Shown here piece by piece: positions 61,029 through 64,000 of a stretch of 64,000 nucleotides of DNA. Every line of letters begins with the position of its first letter. Positions within the stretch are counted from its first letter, which is position 1. The position numbers were made by a program, and so were the translations under genes. Origin of the DNA: Phycisphaerales bacterium (lineage in GTDB: Bacteria > Planctomycetota > Phycisphaerae > Phycisphaerales > UBA1924); contig JAFIFZ010000072.1 in assembly GCA_020831775.1 (NCBI GenBank), positions 1 through 64,000 on the forward strand, in the 5' to 3' direction. The notes below the pieces were generated by a model. The model searched no databases, was not told the origin of the DNA, and worked only from the letters and a program-made list of their open reading frames with translations.

Positions 61029-62687
61029 TCAGCGACCAGACCCGAGTTCGACCGAGAACACCGCCACATCATCGGCGAACGCGCCGCCGCCGGCGAACGA
61101 GGTCAGCGCTTCGAGGATCGCTCGCACATCGCCTTCAGCATCGGTCGCGTTTGCGAACGCTTGCAACGCACGCTCTACGCCGAACTGTTCGCCTTCGGCG
61201 TCGGGTTGCTCGACCACGCCGTCGGAGAAGAGCACGAGCCTGGCCCGGTTGTACGCTCCGTCGGGCAGGTCGATGGTCGAGTCGGTGTAGGCCGCGTCCG
61301 GGTCGATGCCGAGAGGGAGGCCGCCTCCGGTCTTGGGGAGGCTTCGCGGCGGACCGTCGCCAGCGATGACCGCCAAGCCGTGCCCGGCGTCGCAGCACCT
61401 CGCCTCGCCAGCGCCGGGATCGATCACCGCAAGGAACAGGGTCACGAACGCCGCGTCGAGCGTGTGCGAACAGGCGAAGCGGTTGGCGGCTTGCATGATG
61501 CGGGCGGGGTTGTCGGTGGTGGATGCGACCGCGAGGATGTGCGAGAGCACGCCGGCCATGGTGATCGCCGCGCCGATCCCCTTGCCAGAAACATCGCCGA
61601 GCAAAACCAACGCCTTGCCGCCTTCAAGATCGGCGACGCCGAAGAGGTCGCCCCCGACCCCGCGGCCGGGCCTCAGCACCGCCCGGTAAGCCAGCCCCGC
61701 GACCTCGCCCTTTTCGGGCGGCGAGAGGCGACGCAGGGCGAGCGTCGCGGCTTCAATGTCGCGCTGTGTTCTTGCCCGCTCGACCTCCAACTCCTGACGC
61801 CGAAGGTTCGCGAGGGCAAGTGCGGTCAGCTTCGCGACGCTGTCGCAGTACGCGACCGCCGCCGAGCCCTCGTCGCTGCCCCCGACCGAGCTGTCGAGGT
61901 AGGCGTACGCGTCGGGCACGCCGCCGACAACGATCGGCACGCAGAGCGCCGAGACCACCGACGACTCTGCGAGCGAAACGGCGCCGGCGAAATCGGCCCG
62001 ATCGCGAAGCTGTACCGGCTCGCCCGCTTCGGCGGCTTTCAGCAGCGTCCGCGAGACCGGGGCTTCCCGCGCGCCGTCGGCGGAACGCGAGGCGAGCAAC
62101 TCGACCCGTTCGAACAGGTCCACCGGCCGCACGATCCTCGCCCGCTGGAACGAGCCGCTCCCGAGCAGCGCACGGCACGCCAGCGCGAAGACCGCCGCCT
62201 CATCGTCGGCGCTGTGGATCTTCTCGGCCGTCTCCATGAGCAAATGCAGGCGTTGTGCGTCCGGGCTGTCCGCGGCCGGCGCCCGCTCGGCCACGCTGCC
62301 CGGTCGTTCCTCGGACCGTGTTTGAGAGAAGGTGGAGGCTTCGCCTTCGGCGCCGGTCTTTGAGACGCGGAAGGTCCACGGGTTGATCGAGAGTCGGTCG
62401 CCGACGCGGAGGCGGGCGGGCTCGTCTGGCGTCAGCTTCATCCCGTTGAGCACCACGCCGTGGCGCGAGCCGAGGTCAACGACCGACGGCGAGGCATCCC
62501 GCCAGTCGATCCGGGCGTGGCGTCTGGAGACCGCTGGATCGTCGAGCTTCAGCCCGCACACCGCCGACCGACCGATGATCAGGCTCTCGCCGCGACCCAA
62601 GCGCGAAGCGTTGATCGAGGGTCCGCGGACGGGGGTGAGGATCAGTTCGTCGGCGTCGCTCCTGCGATGAGCGGGCTGGTCATCCAT
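61029..62687 (-). CDS. FHA-domain, GAF-like and PP2C (SpoIIE-type) Ser/Thr phosphatase
   Basis: Protein of 552 residues, all cytoplasmic. FHA domain about 25-110 (IIGRSAVCGLKLDDPAVSRRHARIDW, LGSRHGVVLNG, with the Arg/Ser/His of phosphothreonine readers). A GAF-like middle lies about 130-310 (SVVSALCVPIVVGGVPDAYAYLDSS). The C-terminal SpoIIE/PPM phosphatase shows PGRGVGGDLFGV, LGDVSGKGIGAAITM and FADDVAVFSVE as metal sites. Likely job: dephosphorylation linked to the neighbouring kinase. ATG 62687 has no Shine-Dalgarno sequence but TATCGT 7 nt before it. The gene converges on the CHAT gene with a 10-nt gap. Confidence 0.9.
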   Translation of the reverse strand: MDDQPAHRRSDADELILTPVRGPSINASRLGRGESLIIGRSAVCGLKLDDPAVSRRHARIDWRDASPSVVDLGSRHGVVLNGMKLTPDEPARLRVGDRLSINPWTFRVSKTGAEGEASTFSQTRSEERPGSVAERAPAADSPDAQRLHLLMETAEKIHSADDEAAVFALACRALLGSGSFQRARIVRPVDLFERVELLASRSADGAREAPVSRTLLKAAEAGEPVQLRDRADFAGAVSLAESSVVSALCVPIVVGGVPDAYAYLDSSVGGSDEGSAAVAYCDSVAKLTALALANLRRQELEVERARTQRDIEAATLALRRLSPPEKGEVAGLAYRAVLRPGRGVGGDLFGVADLEGGKALVLLGDVSGKGIGAAITMAGVLSHILAVASTTDNPARIMQAANRFACSHTLDAAFVTLFLAVIDPGAGEARCCDAGHGLAVIAGDGPPRSLPKTGGGLPLGIDPDAAYTDSTIDLPDGAYNRARLVLFSDGVVEQPDAEGEQFGVERALQAFANATDAEGDVRAILEALTSFAGGGAFADDVAVFSVELGSGR

Positions 62688-62694
62688 GGCCGAC

Positions 62695-62700
62695 ACGATA
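62695..62700 (-). promoter_or_regulatory. Putative -10 box (TATCGT) for leaderless FHA-PP2C gene
   Basis: On the minus strand TATCGT ends 7 nt before the ATG at 62687, which has no Shine-Dalgarno sequence. It matches the TANNNT-start spacing of other genes here. Confidence 0.4.
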
Positions 62701-62880
62701 CCTGAAACCCGCCGGGCCACGCCAAACCCGGGCTACGGACGCATGAAGCCGCCCGAATCGAGGACCTTCCCGGTATCCATCGCTCGAACCGCTTCGGATC
62801 GCGGCCGCCGAGACCCTCCGGCGAGACTCGCTAGGTCGATCGGCCCGTCGGGAGGAACCAGGGACGAACCCTCAGCCAAC

Positions 62881-63118
62881 CCGCCCGAGCTCCAGCGGCT
62901 CTTTGAAGAGGCCCGCCGCCTCCCCGAGGCGGACCGTGCCGCGTTCCTCGACGAGCGGTGCGCCGACGACCCGGACCTGCGGGCGAAGCTCGAAGAGGCG
63001 AACCCCCGATCGCTACAAGGTCCGCAGCGTGATCAGCGAGGGCGGCTTCGGCGTCGTCTACGAGCACCCGGTGCCGCGCCGGGTCTCCCTCGGCCTTCAG
63101 AACATCGCTCGTGACGGC
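62881..63118 (+). pseudogene. Remnant of a Ser/Thr protein kinase N-terminus
   Basis: In one frame, 62881-63000 reads PPELQRLFEEARRLPEADRAAFLDERCADDPDLRAKLEEA, with the typical N-terminal stretch of planctomycete kinases (LFxxAxxLPxxxRAAFLDxxCxxDPxLR). From about 63008 the next frame reads DRYKVRSVISEGGFGVVYEH, the glycine loop of a kinase domain, then VSLGLQNI in place of VALKxI. The frame then breaks and the rest of the kinase is missing. The catalytic lysine and loop are absent, so it is non-functional. Confidence 0.8.
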
Positions 63119-63220
63119 ACTTGCGGGTCGAGCCCCGATCTCTCATCCGATTCGGCCAGGCACATCAAAGAAACGATCGCCTCTTAGCATGAACTCTTCG
63201 GAACGGTCCGTTTCCCAGCC

Positions 63221-63640
63221 ATGCCCCGTGAGACCGGCACATGCCGAACGAGCACATCCTCGGCGAGGCCGCCCGAGCGTTCGTGCCGCACCCGCTTCCC
63301 CCAGCGGATCCTCCGCTCCTGGTCGCGGGTGAGGCACGCCGCGACCGTCGCCGCCCTCGGACTTCTCCGTATGGCCGGAGCGATGGTCCTCGATCCAAGC
63401 TGGATCCTTTACGGCTCCGTCCGCAAGGAAGCCGTGCTCTCGTCGCAGATCGAGAACGCGCAGGCGACGCTCCGCGATGTCGCCACATTCGAATCGACCA
63501 GCAACACCGGCCGCCCGGCCGATGTCGAGGAGATCTGCAACTGCGTGGATGCTCTCAACCACGCCCGTGCCCCCATCGCCGATCCCCACGGCCCGCCGCT
63601 GAGCACGCGGCTCTTGCGCGATGTGCATCGCTCAGACCGG
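63221..63640 (+). pseudogene. Frameshifted and truncated Fic-family protein remnant
   Basis: Parts of the N-terminal half of a Fic/DOC protein appear in two frames: ETGTCRTST (frame of 63221), then LGEAARAFVPHPLPPADPPL (frame of 63241), then back to VAALGLLRMAGAMVLDP and the diagnostic VRKEAVLSSQIENAQATL, VEEICNCVDALNHA and LSTRLLRDVH. At least two frameshifts are needed, and the HPFxxGNG active-site motif that should follow is missing. It is a dead gene; Fic proteins normally transfer AMP to targets. Confidence 0.8.
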
Positions 63641-63775
63641 CGCCCAACTCCCAATCGGGTTGTGAGCACAACCCGCGGTCAGCACAACCTAATCGCTTGT
63701 GCAACACGACCCATTCAACCGCTATTCGGGGCCGCATGGCGTCGATGCATCAGGATGTGAAGCCGCAGTTACCGC

Positions 63776-64000
63776 TCAACGCTTGTCAATCCGCTGCCGC
63801 CTTGAAGCGATGAGCCCTGCGAACGCCAATGCTGCTATAGGTGCAGGGCTCGGAACGACAGTCAGTGTGCCCGCGGCCAGATCGATGCTCACGAGCCCGG
63901 GGTGGATTCCAATGATCGAGACGGTTTCGAACTCCCCACTGATCACAGACGCCTCAATGAACTGGCGGGTCTGCGGGCCGGTGATTCCTGCGAGTGCATA
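63776..64000 (-). CDS. PEP-CTERM-like exported protein, C-terminal part
   Basis: The last 74 residues of a protein whose start lies beyond the window. The end reads TLTVVPSPAPIAALAFAGLIASRRQRIDKR: a VPSP-type motif, a short hydrophobic helix and a basic tail, the layout of PEP-CTERM sorting signals used with exosortase. The upstream part (SIIGIHPGLVSIDLAAG) is of beta type. The function of the mature protein is unknown. Confidence 0.7.
   Translation of the reverse strand, partial: YALAGITGPQTRQFIEASVISGEFETVSIIGIHPGLVSIDLAAGTLTVVPSPAPIAALAFAGLIASRRQRIDKR

Noticed and set aside
62686-63114. A single intact 142-residue gene spanning the kinase remnant
   Set aside because: The frame begins in the reverse gene's promoter, the kinase-like parts fall in two different frames, and the C-terminus turns to Arg-rich nonsense exactly where homology continues in the other frame.
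1-64000. CRISPR arrays, tRNA or rRNA genes, insertion sequences with transposases
   Set aside because: No regularly spaced direct repeats, no convincing tRNA T-loop/acceptor pairing and no transposase motifs were seen by eye. A covariance-model scan would be needed to exclude tRNAs fully.

Overview
The window is about 64 kb of GC-rich bacterial chromosome with strong coding bias. Its gene content points to a planctomycete, most likely of the Phycisphaerae. The signs are ECF sigma factors next to Ser/Thr kinases, a kinesin-light-chain-type TPR kinase, bactofilins, a prepilin operon with a giant EF-hand-bearing minor-pilin-like protein, NADP-type isocitrate dehydrogenase with a C-terminal extension, and a PEP-CTERM-like protein at the right edge. 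The placement rests on family knowledge; no phylogenetic marker was aligned.

Layout. 0-8 kb: partial prfB with a programmed frameshift, a secretin-N-like/coiled-coil exported protein, an ECF sigma factor with a membrane partner, a FolM-like reductase, TatD, a transglutaminase-like protein and NnrD. 8-15 kb (minus strand): a type IV pilus/type II secretion-like operon running pilT, pilC, prepilin, giant pilus protein, prepilin. 15-40 kb: mainly housekeeping genes (rnhA, purL with tandem PurS domains, fahA, two bactofilins, a FIST protein, a TolC-like lipoprotein, Sua5, icd, rpiA, ALDH7, PfkB kinase, rdgB, agmatinase, thiG, thiS). 40-43 kb (minus): a second pilus locus with a PilM-PilN fusion, a PilO-like and a GspB/PilP-like protein. 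43-47 kb: rpsB-tsf with its own promoter and terminator, then a K+/H+ antiporter.

47-63 kb is the accessory, signalling-rich part. A TPR kinase is followed by a membrane protein joining an FHA domain to a trypsin-like protease. After a lactate permease comes a cluster with an ECF sigma factor, divergent from a kinase carrying a DUF4384-like extracytoplasmic domain. That kinase is translationally coupled to an exported TPR-CHAT (caspase-like) protein with a PDZ domain inserted in the protease. Converging on it is an FHA-PP2C/SpoIIE phosphatase. Together these form a plausible kinase/phosphatase/protease/sigma signalling module and are the best candidate for an undescribed system. The right end (62.9-63.7 kb) holds two gene remnants, a kinase and a Fic protein.

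Two genome-wide traits show up. At least eight genes without a Shine-Dalgarno sequence have a TANNNT hexamer 5-8 nt before the start codon, suggesting leaderless transcription. A palindromic dispersed repeat of about 110 bp occurs three times, twice as an inverted pair.
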